Positions 1 to 8,800 of a stretch of 64,000 nt of DNA are shown here, in pieces (position 1 is the stretch's first letter; the number at the start of each line of letters is the position of its first letter). The notes under the pieces are model-generated. The model was given only the letters and a program-made list of their open reading frames with translations, did no database searches and had not been told where the DNA came from. The stretch is taken from assembly GCF_947331465.1 (NCBI RefSeq), contig NZ_CAMZOK010000001.1, positions 558,001 through 622,000 on the forward strand, read 5' to 3'. The position numbers were made by a program, and so were the translations under genes. The stretch is from Shimia sp. Alg240-R146 (GTDB lineage: Bacteria > Pseudomonadota > Alphaproteobacteria > Rhodobacterales > Rhodobacteraceae).

Positions 1-682
1 GGTTGTTGTTGCCGAAGGCGCAGGCTGCTGTGGGGCGCTCACACATCATATGGGCAAGGCAAATGAGAGCCATGCGACAGCCGCAAAAAACATCCGGGCC
101 TGGTGTGCGGAACTCGATGGCGACGGGCTGGATGCGATTGTGATCAACACCTCGGGTTGCGGCACGACGGTCAAGGATTATGGGCATATGTTCCGCAATG
201 ATCCGCTCGCAGAAGACGCGACGCGGATCAGTGACATCGCGATGGATGTATCAGAAATACTGATGCAACTTGATCTGCCCGAAGGAGCGACCAAAGAGAC
301 CGTGGTGGCCTATCATGCGGCCTGTTCGCTGCAGCACGGGCAACAGATCAAGACGTTCCCCAAAGATCTGTTGAAGCGTGCAGGATTTACGGTGGTGGAG
401 CCGGCTGATAGCCATCTTTGCTGTGGCTCAGCCGGGACCTATAATCTGATGCAGCCCGAGATTTCCGGTCAGCTCAAAGAGCGGAAAGTACAAACTCTAG
501 AGGCGAAAAATCCGGACATTATCGCCGCTGGCAACATTGGTTGTATGATGCAAATCGGGTCAGGGACCGATGTCCCGATTGTGCACACTGTTGAGCTTTT
601 GGATTGGGCAACAGGCGGGCCACAGCCCAGAGCATTGACGGAACCGGGAAAACAGGTGCCGGATATCCCGATACTGCGATGA
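1..682 (+). CDS. glcF: Glycolate oxidase iron-sulfur subunit GlcF, 3' part
   Basis: This is the C-terminal part of GlcF, the Fe-S subunit of membrane-associated glycolate dehydrogenase, which oxidises glycolate to glyoxylate together with GlcD and GlcE. The reading frame is open from base 2 with no stop, so the gene starts before the window; the ATG at 50 is internal. Two CCG (cysteine-rich) repeats typical of the GlcF/HdrB/LldE group are visible: GAGCCGALTHHMG at the very left, read from bases before that ATG, and SHLCCGSAGTYN about 120 residues later. The N-terminal ferredoxin-like [4Fe-4S] domain must lie outside the window. The last 226 residues are present and end normally at TGA. Confidence 0.9.
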   Translation, partial: VVVAEGAGCCGALTHHMGKANESHATAAKNIRAWCAELDGDGLDAIVINTSGCGTTVKDYGHMFRNDPLAEDATRISDIAMDVSEILMQLDLPEGATKETVVAYHAACSLQHGQQIKTFPKDLLKRAGFTVVEPADSHLCCGSAGTYNLMQPEISGQLKERKVQTLEAKNPDIIAAGNIGCMMQIGSGTDVPIVHTVELLDWATGGPQPRALTEPGKQVPDIPILR

Positions 683-771
683 GTTTGAGAAAGAGCCACG
701 CGCGACAAGGTGCTGCCTCAATTCTGCCTAGAGATGGCGGTACGCGTTTGGGAAGGTACAAATAGGAGCGT

Positions 772-1578
772 GTGGTGTCCCGTTTTTTTGCATCTTTGCT
801 GATCTTTCTGATGGCCTCTGTTGTTTCGGCAGAGGATTCAGGTCTGCGCCGACTGGACACAGGCGAAGCCAGCAAAGGCTGGGGCGCGGTTGGTCGACTG
901 GAATTTGACGGGCGCGGCTTTTGTACCGGTGCTTTAATCGCACCGGACAAGGTTCTGACAGCGGCGCATTGCCTGTTTGACCGCAACACTGGCGAGGCAC
1001 GTGACCTGAGCGCGGTGGAATTCCGCGCTGGTTGGCGCAACGGACGTGCGGAGGCCTATCGAAAAGTACGGCGTGCCGTGGTGCATCCGGATTATGCCTT
1101 TGGTCAGGACGAGTTGATGACGCGGGCACAGAGCGACATTGCCCTGCTGGAATTGTACCACCCGATCCGCAACACTCAGATCGCACCGTTTGAGACAGCT
1201 GGCCGGTTGCGAAAGGGATCTGAAATCGGCGTCGTTTCTTATGCTGTGGGTCGCGACGCCGCGCCCTCGTTTCAGGAAACCTGTCGCGTGCTCGGTCGCC
1301 ATCGGGGCGTCTACGTCTTGTCGTGTGACATTGATTTTGGCAGCAGTGGCGCGCCGGTCTTTGTGAGCGAAAACGGGCAAACCCGTATCGCGTCGGTTGT
1401 GGCGGCCAAAGCAGAACTCAACGGCGAAAAAGTGGCCTTGGGCACAGCGCTGGATTTCACGCTTTCGGAGTTGCAGGCGGTCATGGCGCAAGAACCCGTT
1501 GTGGTTGATAGGTCCACGACCTCGCTTGAGGATCGCAATAGCACGGGTGCGAAATTTGTGCGACCCAACGGGGGTTGA
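772..1578 (+). CDS. Secreted trypsin-like serine protease
   Basis: A chymotrypsin-fold (S1) serine protease of 268 residues, probably periplasmic or secreted. Residues 1-20 form a hydrophobic signal peptide ending in SVVSA. The catalytic triad is visible: TAAHC (His66), DIALLEL (Asp122) and GSSGAPV (Ser192). It starts at one of two adjacent GTG codons (772 or 775); AGGAG at 764-768 fits the second slightly better by spacing. The last 40 residues lie beyond the protease fold and look disordered. It follows glcF by 89 bases and precedes an Hsp20 gene, so a role in envelope protein quality control is possible but is inference. The substrate is unknown. Confidence 0.85.
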   Translation: MVSRFFASLLIFLMASVVSAEDSGLRRLDTGEASKGWGAVGRLEFDGRGFCTGALIAPDKVLTAAHCLFDRNTGEARDLSAVEFRAGWRNGRAEAYRKVRRAVVHPDYAFGQDELMTRAQSDIALLELYHPIRNTQIAPFETAGRLRKGSEIGVVSYAVGRDAAPSFQETCRVLGRHRGVYVLSCDIDFGSSGAPVFVSENGQTRIASVVAAKAELNGEKVALGTALDFTLSELQAVMAQEPVVVDRSTTSLEDRNSTGAKFVRPNGG

Positions 1579-1699
1579 AACCCAGAAATCCTTTCCCAAA
1601 TGACACTGTATCGGGGCGCCAAAGATGGGTCCCGTATCTGATTGCCTGTCCGTTCTTGGAAGGCACACATCTGTTGTCGCTTATGTAAAGGATAACCCT

Positions 1700-2173
1700 A
1701 TGCGCACGTATGATTTCGCACCGCTGTACCGTTCGTCAGTTGGCTTTGACCAAATTGCAAACCTGATGGATCGGGTTCTGACCAACGATGTTTCCCAGCC
1801 GAGCTACCCACCCTACAACATTGAAAAAACTGCGGACGACGCCTACCGGATCTCGCTGGCCGTCGCTGGTTTTTCGTCCGATGATCTGAGCATCGAGGTC
1901 AAGGAGAACGCCCTTCTGGTGACTGCGAACAAGGGCGCGGAAAACACTGATAAGACCTTTTTGCACCGTGGCATCGCCACCCGCGCGTTTGAGCGTCGCT
2001 TCCATCTGGCTGACCACGTACGCGTGACAGGCGCAAGCCACACCGACGGTATGCTGCACATCGATCTGCAGCGTGAGATTCCCGAAGCACTGAAACCACG
2101 GCGGATCGAGATTGCCAATGGCGCAGCAAAAGCTGTCGAGCAAGACGTGGTTGAGACCAAGGCCGTCAATTAA
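1700..2173 (+). CDS. Small heat-shock protein, Hsp20 family
   Basis: An ATP-independent holdase chaperone of the IbpA type, 157 residues. The alpha-crystallin domain spans about residues 35-130, with YRISLAVAGF near its start and DGMLHIDLQREIPE near its end, matching the A-x-x-x-n-G-x-L region. A short tail follows RRIEI, which may act as the C-terminal anchoring motif. The start is ATG 1700 with AAAGGA just upstream; the in-frame extension to 1625 has no Shine-Dalgarno and does not look like Hsp20. Such proteins bind unfolding proteins during heat or oxidative stress and pass them to DnaK/ClpB. A clear terminator follows. Confidence 0.93.
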   Translation: MRTYDFAPLYRSSVGFDQIANLMDRVLTNDVSQPSYPPYNIEKTADDAYRISLAVAGFSSDDLSIEVKENALLVTANKGAENTDKTFLHRGIATRAFERRFHLADHVRVTGASHTDGMLHIDLQREIPEALKPRRIEIANGAAKAVEQDVVETKAVN

Positions 2174-2213
2174 ATCAAACCACTGACGAAGCAATCCTCC
2201 CCTTGCTGTCAGG

Positions 2214-2245
2214 CGCGCATCCCACAAATGGGGTGCGCGTTTTTT
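2214..2245 (+). terminator. Rho-independent terminator after Hsp20 gene
   Basis: A ten-pair stem (2214-2223 with 2230-2239, one G-T pair) closes a six-base loop and is followed by six T residues. It lies 41 bases after the Hsp20 stop and separates that gene from the MFS gene. Confidence 0.85.
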
Positions 2246-2312
2246 GTTTGTGTGGTTGCGGTTCGCGCGCTCACGGGCCAATGTCGCGCCCTACCTGAAA
2301 CAGGAGCCGCGT

Positions 2313-3524
2313 GTGAATCTGGGCGCTTTGAAATCAAACAACTTCCGCGCTTATGTGTTTGGCTCGGCCTTTGGCCTGCTGGCAATCTGGATGCAACGCA
2401 TCACAGTGGGCTGGCTTGCGTGGGAGATGACCGAATCCGCCACTATGGTGGGGGCTGTGGCGTTCTTCCTGTTCGCGCCGTCGATCGTGCTGTCGCCGCT
2501 GTTTGGTGTCTGGGTCGATCGAATGAACGTCAAAGGCGCGGTTTTGGTGGTGCAAATCCTGAATGCCGGTTTGTCGGCGGCACTTTGGGCGACAGTGGCA
2601 TCGGGAACGGCCTCTCCGTTTCTTTTGGTCCTGTTCTCGCTGTTGTTCGGCGTGGTGATGGCGGCAAACCATCCGGTCCGGATGGCGCTGACCCCAAGGC
2701 TTGTGCGGCGGGAATACGTCGGCTCTGTCGTCACCATTGTGGCGATCAATTTTAACATCGCACGAATGATTGGCCCCGCTGTGGGCGGCGTTTTGATTGC
2801 GCAGATTGGCGTGGCGCATACGTTGTTGGTGCAGTGGGTATTGTTTCTGCCTTATATCTTCGTTTTGTCACGCCTTTCCTTGCGCCCTCGGCGCGACACC
2901 GGCAGTGCGCAGGAACCTTTTTTTCAAGCTTTGGCCACAGGTTTGAAGTATGTCTGGCGGACGGTTTCGGTGCGGGAGGCAATGTTCGTTGCCGGAGTTC
3001 TGGCGCTCGTGGCGCGCGGCGCATTGGAAGTGTTGCCACCTCTCGCCGACGGTGTTTTCGACAAGGGCGCCAGCGGCCTTGGTATTCTGATGAGCGCGAC
3101 CGGCGCAGGCGCCATTTTAGGCGGGTTTTCACAAGCATTGTTGCCTCCGCAGGAACCAGGCCGCCTGCCGTTGTCGACCCGACTGGCAATTGTGCTGGGG
3201 CTCGCGATGGTCGTTGGCCTTGGGTATGCCCCAACCTGGGAAAGCGCCTTGTTGGTGGCGGCGGCGATGTCATTTGTCACAACGGTCACCGCGATATCAA
3301 CACAGACGGCCATTCAGATTGATCTTGAGGACGACATGCGCGGTCGGGTCATGAGCCTGTGGGCCGTGATCGCCGCGGGTGGGTCGGCATTGGGTGCTGG
3401 AATGATGGGGATTTTGGCAGATGCGATTGGACTTCAGTTGGCGCTGATCCTGACTGGCGCGTCTTCTACGGCACTTGTGGCAGGTTATCTCTTGTTCATG
3501 CACTTTCGGCGAATTTACCAATAA
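2313..3524 (+). CDS. MFS transporter, EntS-like exporter group
   Basis: A major facilitator superfamily permease of 403 residues in the inner membrane, with about 12 hydrophobic segments. It resembles the MFS_3/EntS exporter group: the loop after the second helix reads GVWVDRMN, as in the conserved GxLADRxxR motif, and a matching loop follows in the second half (DDMRGRVMSLW). These exporters use the proton gradient to expel small molecules; the substrate cannot be inferred. GTG 2313 is chosen because AGGAG lies at 2302-2306 with six-base spacing and the protein then begins just before helix 1; a longer in-frame start at 2244 would overlap the preceding terminator. Confidence 0.85.
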   Translation: MNLGALKSNNFRAYVFGSAFGLLAIWMQRITVGWLAWEMTESATMVGAVAFFLFAPSIVLSPLFGVWVDRMNVKGAVLVVQILNAGLSAALWATVASGTASPFLLVLFSLLFGVVMAANHPVRMALTPRLVRREYVGSVVTIVAINFNIARMIGPAVGGVLIAQIGVAHTLLVQWVLFLPYIFVLSRLSLRPRRDTGSAQEPFFQALATGLKYVWRTVSVREAMFVAGVLALVARGALEVLPPLADGVFDKGASGLGILMSATGAGAILGGFSQALLPPQEPGRLPLSTRLAIVLGLAMVVGLGYAPTWESALLVAAAMSFVTTVTAISTQTAIQIDLEDDMRGRVMSLWAVIAAGGSALGAGMMGILADAIGLQLALILTGASSTALVAGYLLFMHFRRIYQ

Positions 3525-3553
3525 AAAGGCCCCGACGTATGAACGCCGGGGCC
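3522..3553. terminator. Bidirectional terminator between convergent genes
   Basis: A seven-pair G+C-rich stem (3528-3534 with 3547-3553) sits between the convergent MFS and phytase-like genes. The A-run on its left gives a T-rich tail on the minus strand, so it mainly serves the phytase-like gene. Confidence 0.75.
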
Positions 3554-3576
3554 ATCTTGCGAGTTCACAGAAACGA

Positions 3577-5766
3577 TTAGTTGGCAGCGGGTTCGATGTT
3601 GCCGAGGTTGAGGAAGATCGTCTCACCGGAGTGATCGTCGACACCGTCGTTGTCGGTGACCATGAAGGCGGTCCCGTCTTCGGAGATGGCCAAACCCTCG
3701 ACTTTGTCCAATACATAGCCGCCGGTAGAGGTCAGGTCAGGCAGCAGATCACGTACCAGAGATTTGCTGACAACCGGCAAGTCACCACTCAAAGGTGCAG
3801 GCACCATCTCGGAAGCCGGCACGCGATAGATTTTCTTGGTCACTGCGCGGAAGTCGTGCTGGTTGTCACGCTCCACGATATAGACCCAATCACCGTGTGC
3901 GACGATTTCCGAAAGGCCAACCCAACCCGTGGCTGGTTCCGCTTTGGGATAATGCACCGCACCCCACTCCTTGGTTTCAAGGTTGTAAGACACCAGTTTG
4001 ACATGGTGCTTTGGATCGTCTTTCCATTCCCGCTGAACGGCCATCCAAAGGGTGTCGCCGATCTTGGTAATGCCTTCGAAACCAAAGCGTTTCTCAACCG
4101 CCATCAATTCTGCTGGCAGGCCGATCTCGCCCTTGCGGTCCTTGATCATGCCTTCGGCCGACACGTGATAGATCGCATGAGGGATCACCCGTTCGGTGCG
4201 ACCTTCGGAAGAGACGTAAAAGCCCCCCTTGCCGTCAAGCGTGATGCCTTCGAGATCCAGTTTCTGCGCTGGGTGACCGTCCTGACGATGGATGCGGATC
4301 ACGTCAACGATACGCGCCGGAGTGTGGCTGGTGTCGATCTTGAAGATAGACGGCTGGAAGCCATAAAAGCTATCGTTGACCGCCCAGAGGATGCCGTCCT
4401 TGTCAGCCACAAGACCAGACAATGCACCCCAGCCGATCAGCTCATCGGTGCCGGCGGATGTGAGATGCGGGTAAGAGGCAGGCGCGTTCTGATATTCAAA
4501 CATCATAACGTGCGCGCGGGCGCCGTTGTCTTCGATCAGGTCTTTTTCATTCGCCGAAATCAACAGATTACGCTCAGGGATTGCGACGTAACCTTCGGGG
4601 CCAACACCCGACGGCAGCAGCTGTTTCAGCACCGGTGCGGCGGGGTTGGTTACGTCATACACACCCACAATCGAGGCACGTTCCGCACCGACAAAGACGT
4701 AAGGGGTGTCGCCGAATTTGGCGAAAGTCACACTCTCGGGCTCAACACCTTTGCTATCGGAGCGTTTGTCAGGATAGTGGCCGATTTCGATGATGGCTTT
4801 TTCAAACTCGGTGCCGTTTTCGTACACAACGGAGCCGTCTTTGTTAAAGATCGTCCAGCCGCGCGAACCACCTTCGTAGTCGCCTTCGTTGGCGGTGGCA
4901 AAGTGGGCATCGTCGATCCAAGTCACCGCATCAGGTTCGCGTTTGCGGCCCTGTTGGCTTTCGGTGAAGATCAACGCGCCGCGCTCATCCGTCGCGTCAA
5001 TGCCTTCTAGATCAACCGCACCGGCGGAGAAGTGATTTTGCACAGTGCCGTCTTTGGCAACAACCACAAGGTGGTTGTTTTCCTGAATAGTAACAACAGT
5101 TTCACCCAATGCGTTGATCGAGACGAATTCGGGCTCGGGATCAGATGGAGCGATGTCGGCGAGGACGGTAAGATCAACTTTGGCCAATGTAGCGCAGTCC
5201 AACTGTCCGTCTTCGGTCAGCTCTATCATCGCCAGAAATCCGGCTGGGCCTTGTGGAATAATCCCGTCGTTGAGGTCTTCGTCACGTTCGTTTTCGATCG
5301 CTACAGACACAAAACTTGCATCGGGTGCTACGGCAACCGAATCCGGTTGGCCGCCGAGGTCGCAGCTGTTGGTGACGGTGCCATCGGCGATGTTGATCGA
5401 CTGCAGCATGCCAGACGGCGCGGTATAGCTTTCGGAGGTGTTGACGCCGACGATGGCGAGGTCACCAACGATGCCCACGGATGTCGGTTCACCGGTTAGG
5501 GCGATGTTGCCCAGCGGCTGCGGGTTGGCCGGGTCGGTGATGTCGATGCGACCCAACGCGCCCAGTGGACTGTCGGTGTAAACCAGTGTCATGCCGTCGG
5601 CCGTAGCGGCGATAATTTCTGGCGAAGTTTCGCGGTTGGTGTCTTCACCGGCGGCCATGTTTTTGACCACGGGAAAAGACGCGATGCGGTTGAAGTTCAT
5701 CTCGGCTGCGGCCTGAGAGGCAACCAACGCCACGACTGAAGTCAGGCAAAGGGTACGAAGCGACAT
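3577..5766 (-). CDS. Secreted choice-of-anchor/phytase esterase-like protein
   Basis: A secreted or periplasmic protein of 729 residues. The signal peptide covers residues 1-22 (ends SQAAA). The N-terminal two thirds is a beta-propeller-like region with the conserved phrase ATANEGDYEGGSRGWTIF, seen in choice-of-anchor I proteins. The C-terminal third, from about WGALSGLV, matches the esterase-like activity of phytase family (PF13449 type), with DLEGITL and FEGITKIGDTLW repeats. The family is linked to phosphate-ester hydrolysis, but the substrate is not established. The start at 5766 is fixed by AGGAG seven bases upstream and the signal peptide; a longer frame to 6153 runs through the neighbouring divergent gene and is spurious. 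Confidence 0.8.
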   Translation of the reverse strand: MSLRTLCLTSVVALVASQAAAEMNFNRIASFPVVKNMAAGEDTNRETSPEIIAATADGMTLVYTDSPLGALGRIDITDPANPQPLGNIALTGEPTSVGIVGDLAIVGVNTSESYTAPSGMLQSINIADGTVTNSCDLGGQPDSVAVAPDASFVSVAIENERDEDLNDGIIPQGPAGFLAMIELTEDGQLDCATLAKVDLTVLADIAPSDPEPEFVSINALGETVVTIQENNHLVVVAKDGTVQNHFSAGAVDLEGIDATDERGALIFTESQQGRKREPDAVTWIDDAHFATANEGDYEGGSRGWTIFNKDGSVVYENGTEFEKAIIEIGHYPDKRSDSKGVEPESVTFAKFGDTPYVFVGAERASIVGVYDVTNPAAPVLKQLLPSGVGPEGYVAIPERNLLISANEKDLIEDNGARAHVMMFEYQNAPASYPHLTSAGTDELIGWGALSGLVADKDGILWAVNDSFYGFQPSIFKIDTSHTPARIVDVIRIHRQDGHPAQKLDLEGITLDGKGGFYVSSEGRTERVIPHAIYHVSAEGMIKDRKGEIGLPAELMAVEKRFGFEGITKIGDTLWMAVQREWKDDPKHHVKLVSYNLETKEWGAVHYPKAEPATGWVGLSEIVAHGDWVYIVERDNQHDFRAVTKKIYRVPASEMVPAPLSGDLPVVSKSLVRDLLPDLTSTGGYVLDKVEGLAISEDGTAFMVTDNDGVDDHSGETIFLNLGNIEPAAN

Positions 5767-5800
5767 CAAAGGTCTCCTTTTGGGATTGTCTTTGTCGGTG

Positions 5801-5832
5801 CTGTATCGCGTGTGCAAAACGTCGGTATCGCG
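5801..5832. repeat. TATCGCG repeat unit (first locus)
   Basis: CTGTATCGCG at 5801-5810 and CGGTATCGCG at 5823-5832 lie upstream of the phytase-like gene, in the 186-base divergent gap. The same two words in the same order occur at 18891-18922. They may be protein-binding sites or a dispersed repeat. Confidence 0.5.
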
Positions 5833-5952
5833 GCGGTGACAGATTTGTGAAATCCGCGTCCGCATTTTCGGCTGAAGAGGGGGCAAAGAAGGTTTGTGAT
5901 CTTTGTCTCTGTGCCCCATTCTGCGCGACAAATCAGAGATGGGGAGAGACTG

Positions 5953-6735
5953 ATGGATTGGGACGATGCCTATGCCAACGCGGCCTATATAGAGGGTGCA
6001 GATGCCTATCCGGATCGCTGGGCCAAAGAGGCTGCAACCTATCGCAACGAGTCGGCGGCGCGGGTTGATGTGGCCTATGGCACCGGTGCGCGGGAAGTCT
6101 ACGATCTGATGCTGCCCGAAGGCACACCAAAGGGTCTGCTGGTTTTTGTGCATGGCGGCTATTGGCTGCGGTTTGACAAGTCTTTCTGGAGCGCGTTTGC
6201 ACAGGGCGCACGCGCGCGTGGCTGGGCGGTGGCGATGCCATCATATGATCTGGCACCCGACGTGCGGATTTCAGAGATCACGCAGCAGATTGCCGCGGCC
6301 ATCACGCATGCGGCGGGCGAGGTTGCGGGACCGATCGTTCTGGCGGGGCATTCTGCAGGCGGGCATCTTGTTGCGCGGGCTGTTTGTTCGGGTGTCTTGC
6401 CGGAGAATGTGGCGGCGCGGGTGGTGCGGTCTGTGCCAATCTCGCCGGTGTCGGACTTGAGGCCCCTTATGCAGACCACAATGAATGTCGAACTGAAGCT
6501 GGATGAGGTGGAATGTATCGCTGAGAGCCCGGCGCTGTTGTCGCCGCGCGATGATGTGGAGGTCACGGTTGTGGTTGGGGCGGCTGAGAGGCCTGTTTTT
6601 CTCGATCAGGCCGAGTGGTTAAGCGAGGCTTGGGGCTGCGACCGGATTGTGGTCGGCGGCAAGCACCATTTTGATGTGATCGATGCGTTGGCGGATGCCG
6701 ACAGCGATCTTTGCCGTACGCTGTTTGCTGGCTAA
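5953..6735 (+). CDS. Alpha/beta hydrolase, kynurenine-formamidase-like
   Basis: A cytoplasmic alpha/beta hydrolase of 260 residues. The oxyanion-hole motif HGGYW is at about residues 67-71, the nucleophile elbow GHSAGG puts the catalytic serine at 134, and the likely catalytic histidine is in KHHFDVID near the C-terminus. HGGYW plus GHSAGGHL is typical of the arylformamidase/BNA7 subgroup and of carboxylesterases. The acidic residue of the triad cannot be placed with certainty. ATG 5953 follows GGGGAGA at 5940-5946. No other tryptophan-degradation gene lies nearby, so the substrate stays open. Confidence 0.75.
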   Translation: MDWDDAYANAAYIEGADAYPDRWAKEAATYRNESAARVDVAYGTGAREVYDLMLPEGTPKGLLVFVHGGYWLRFDKSFWSAFAQGARARGWAVAMPSYDLAPDVRISEITQQIAAAITHAAGEVAGPIVLAGHSAGGHLVARAVCSGVLPENVAARVVRSVPISPVSDLRPLMQTTMNVELKLDEVECIAESPALLSPRDDVEVTVVVGAAERPVFLDQAEWLSEAWGCDRIVVGGKHHFDVIDALADADSDLCRTLFAG

Positions 6736-6747
6736 GCGGAAACGCGG

Positions 6748-7719
6748 TTAGGCGTTAAGGCAGGGAAGTGTGTCACCGTCCGCCGGAGTGGCGGCCCAGA
6801 CGCCCCGTGCAATTGCGCGGGCGAGACAGGTCGCGGCGGCGTGGCCGAGCATCAAGGCGTCGGTTGCCGGATCTGTCAGCGGCTTTGCATTGGTTGAAGC
6901 CGCAAAGATCAGATCACCATCCATTGGTGTATGAGACGGCACCAAAGCGCGGGCCATACCGTCGTGCGCTGCGGTGGCGATGCGGGTGCAAACGGCTTGC
7001 GAAACATCAGCGTCCGTCGCGACGATGGCGATTGTCGTGTTGTGGCTGCTGAGTTTGGTTTTTGGCCACCCTTTGGGCGCGTTGGTCAGCAGGCCGCGAC
7101 CGCCAAATTCTGAGTCGATTTCCCAAGGTGCGGCCCACAAGTGGGTGCCGTCCGGGCTGGCGTCGCCCAAGGCGTTTACAGCGACCAAGGCGCCAACGGT
7201 GTGACCGGACGGCAGCATTATGGAAGCTGAGCCCAATCCGCCTTTGTGGCTGGCAAGCGTGGCGCCGGTGCCCGCGCCGACGGAGCCGAGTGCAAAATCG
7301 TCAGTCGCCGATTGCAGTGCAGCAGCGCCTAGGGCTTTGTATGGGTTTTCGCTCCAGGCCTTGTCGCCGCCATTGAGCAGATCAAACAGGATTGCGCCCG
7401 GCACGATTGGCACGTTCTGATCGCCCACAGCAAAACCGCGCCCCATTTGGCGCAGCACGTCTGCCACGCCCGACGACGCATCAAGCCCAAACGCCGAGCC
7501 GCCTGACAACGTAAGCGCATCGACCTGTTGCACGGATTTGTCTGGTGCAAGCAGGTCGGTTTCGCGTGTGCCCGGAGCTCCGCCCATGACCGATACGCCG
7601 CAGGTGAAAGGTTCGTCCGCCACCAACACGGTTGAGCCGGTTTTGATGTGGTTATCTTGGGCATTTCCGACCCGCAGGCCGGCAACATCGGTGATCAGGT
7701 TCTTGGGACCGGTCTGCAT
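6748..7719 (-). CDS. P1-family (S58/DmpA-type) peptidase
   Basis: An Ntn-hydrolase-fold aminopeptidase of 323 residues, in the family of L-aminopeptidase/D-esterase DmpA and beta-peptidyl aminopeptidase BapA. Members cleave themselves to expose an N-terminal Ser or Thr nucleophile. Here the segment SHNTTIAIVATDA places the expected cleavage between Asn227 and Thr228. The opening DVAGLRVGNA and the LSGGSAFGLD and VGAGTGATL segments are family hallmarks. The start ATG at 7719 has AGGAGA upstream. It is convergent with the hydrolase gene to its left, with only a 12-base gap. The natural substrate is unknown. Confidence 0.88.
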   Translation of the reverse strand: MQTGPKNLITDVAGLRVGNAQDNHIKTGSTVLVADEPFTCGVSVMGGAPGTRETDLLAPDKSVQQVDALTLSGGSAFGLDASSGVADVLRQMGRGFAVGDQNVPIVPGAILFDLLNGGDKAWSENPYKALGAAALQSATDDFALGSVGAGTGATLASHKGGLGSASIMLPSGHTVGALVAVNALGDASPDGTHLWAAPWEIDSEFGGRGLLTNAPKGWPKTKLSSHNTTIAIVATDADVSQAVCTRIATAAHDGMARALVPSHTPMDGDLIFAASTNAKPLTDPATDALMLGHAAATCLARAIARGVWAATPADGDTLPCLNA

Positions 7720-7768
7720 GGGGATCTCCTTTGGTTGGGTCCAGAGTAACGCCCCGATCCAAAGGAAC

Positions 7769-7793
7769 AAGGCCGCCCGTTTGAGACGGCCTT
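7769..7793. terminator. Possible terminator after ohr
   Basis: A seven-pair stem (7769-7775 with 7787-7793) lies just past the ohr stop. It has only a weak T tail on either side, so terminator function is uncertain. Confidence 0.4.
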
Positions 7794-7800
7794 GATTGGC

Positions 7801-8226
7801 TTATGCCAGCTCTGGCGAAATGCTGAGTGTGCCTTTGGTGGCGTGGCTGTAGGGGCAGGTCAGATGGGCGGTTTCCATCAGTTTTTGTGCCACGGCGGTC
7901 TCGACGCTGGGCAAGTTGATTTTTAATCCAACCTCAAGTCCAAACCCGATGTCTTCACGCGGACCAATCCCGACGGTCGCAGTGACGGCTGCGTCTTCGG
8001 GCAGGGCGATTTTTTGCTGCATGGCAATGAATTTCATCGCAGAGAGGAAACAGGCGGCGTAGCCGGCGGCAAACATCTGTTCGGGGTTGGTGCCGTCGCC
8101 GCCCGCGCCGCCCAAAGCTTTGGGTGTGGAGAGGGAGACTTCGAGTTTGCCATCGTCACTTAGGGCGCGGCCTTCGCGGCCTCCGGTTGCGGTGGCGGAT
8201 GTTGTGTAGAGTGTGGTCGTGAGCAT
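7801..8226 (-). CDS. ohr: Organic hydroperoxide resistance protein Ohr
   Basis: A thiol peroxidase of the OsmC/Ohr family, 141 residues, which reduces lipid and other organic hydroperoxides using lipoyl or dithiol donors. Both catalytic cysteines are present: Cys59 in GYAACFLSA and Cys124 in LTCPYSHAT. The N-terminal LYTTSATATGGREGR is typical of Ohr rather than OsmC. The start at 8226 has GGAGG at 8232-8236. It diverges from an OhrR-type regulator gene across a 121-base gap that holds two operator-like repeats, as expected for peroxide-induced control. Confidence 0.93.
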   Translation of the reverse strand: MLTTTLYTTSATATGGREGRALSDDGKLEVSLSTPKALGGAGGDGTNPEQMFAAGYAACFLSAMKFIAMQQKIALPEDAAVTATVGIGPREDIGFGLEVGLKINLPSVETAVAQKLMETAHLTCPYSHATKGTLSISPELA

Positions 8227-8249
8227 GAGTGCCTCCATTTCAGTCGTGT

Positions 8250-8329
8250 GCGATTTAATTGCTAGCGATGTAATTTAGCGGACTGCGATTCGTCAAGGCC
8301 TTGCGATTTAATCGTGGACGATTTATTTT
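8250..8329. promoter_or_regulatory. Two OhrR-operator-like repeats
   Basis: Two related 27-base blocks lie in the ohr/ohrR gap, at 8250-8276 and 8303-8329. Each opens with GCGATTTAAT, and each has CGAT at the same offset followed by a T-rich end. Their starts are 53 bases apart. The position between ohr and ohrR and the A+T-rich character fit OhrR operators; binding is inferred. Confidence 0.6.
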
Positions 8330-8347
8330 GCCTGCAAGGAGTCGCCC

Positions 8348-8800
8348 ATGTCAGAACCGTCCAAATCCATCCTCGACCAAATGCTATGTTTCGAAGTTTA
8401 CAGCACCGAACACGCCTTTTCGCGGCTCTATAAGTCGTTGCTGGCGCCCCTGGGGCTGACCTATCCGCAGTTTCTGGTGATGATCCTTTTGTGGGAAAAT
8501 GACGGCCAGACGGTGAATGGCATTGGGGGGCAACTGGGGCTGGAAAGCAGCACATTGACGCCGCTTCTTAAGCGTATGGAAAGGGCCGGAATTGTATTGC
8601 GCAAGCGCGATGCCGACGACGAACGCCGCGTGCGGGTGTCGTTGACCGAGGCTGGCGACGCTTTGCGCCATGAGGCCAAAGGCATTGGCACTTGTGTGGC
8701 GGATGCAACCGGTATGCCGGAAGCCGAATTGAAGGCGCTGTTGTTGGAATTGCGCAAACTGCGCAACGGATTGGCGGCGCATAATCTGGCAGCGGATTAA
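8348..8800 (+). CDS. ohrR: MarR-family organic-peroxide sensor OhrR
   Basis: A MarR-family winged-helix repressor of 150 residues. The N-terminal LCFEVYSTEHAF segment with Cys14 matches the peroxide-sensing cysteine region of OhrR; oxidation of this cysteine releases the operator. The winged helix covers about residues 45-105, including LGLESSTLTPLLKRME as recognition helix and DADDERRVRVSLT as the wing. No second conserved cysteine close to the C-terminus is evident beyond CVADATG. The start has AAGGAG at 8336-8341. Divergent placement with ohr supports the assignment. Confidence 0.92.
   Translation: MSEPSKSILDQMLCFEVYSTEHAFSRLYKSLLAPLGLTYPQFLVMILLWENDGQTVNGIGGQLGLESSTLTPLLKRMERAGIVLRKRDADDERRVRVSLTEAGDALRHEAKGIGTCVADATGMPEAELKALLLELRKLRNGLAAHNLAAD

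Noticed and set aside
1655-1686. RpoH-type heat-shock promoter before the Hsp20 gene (CTTGGAA and CTTATGT, 18 bases apart)
   Set aside because: The -10 part ends one base before the Shine-Dalgarno, so the transcript would lack or cut the ribosome site. It is probably chance.
3475-5010. Long plus-strand open frame of 511 codons
   Set aside because: It lies antisense to the phytase-like gene, has no family features and reflects the codon bias of the true gene.
5767-6153. N-terminal extension of the phytase-like protein
   Set aside because: The extension overlaps the divergent hydrolase gene; the signal peptide and Shine-Dalgarno at 5766 fix the start.
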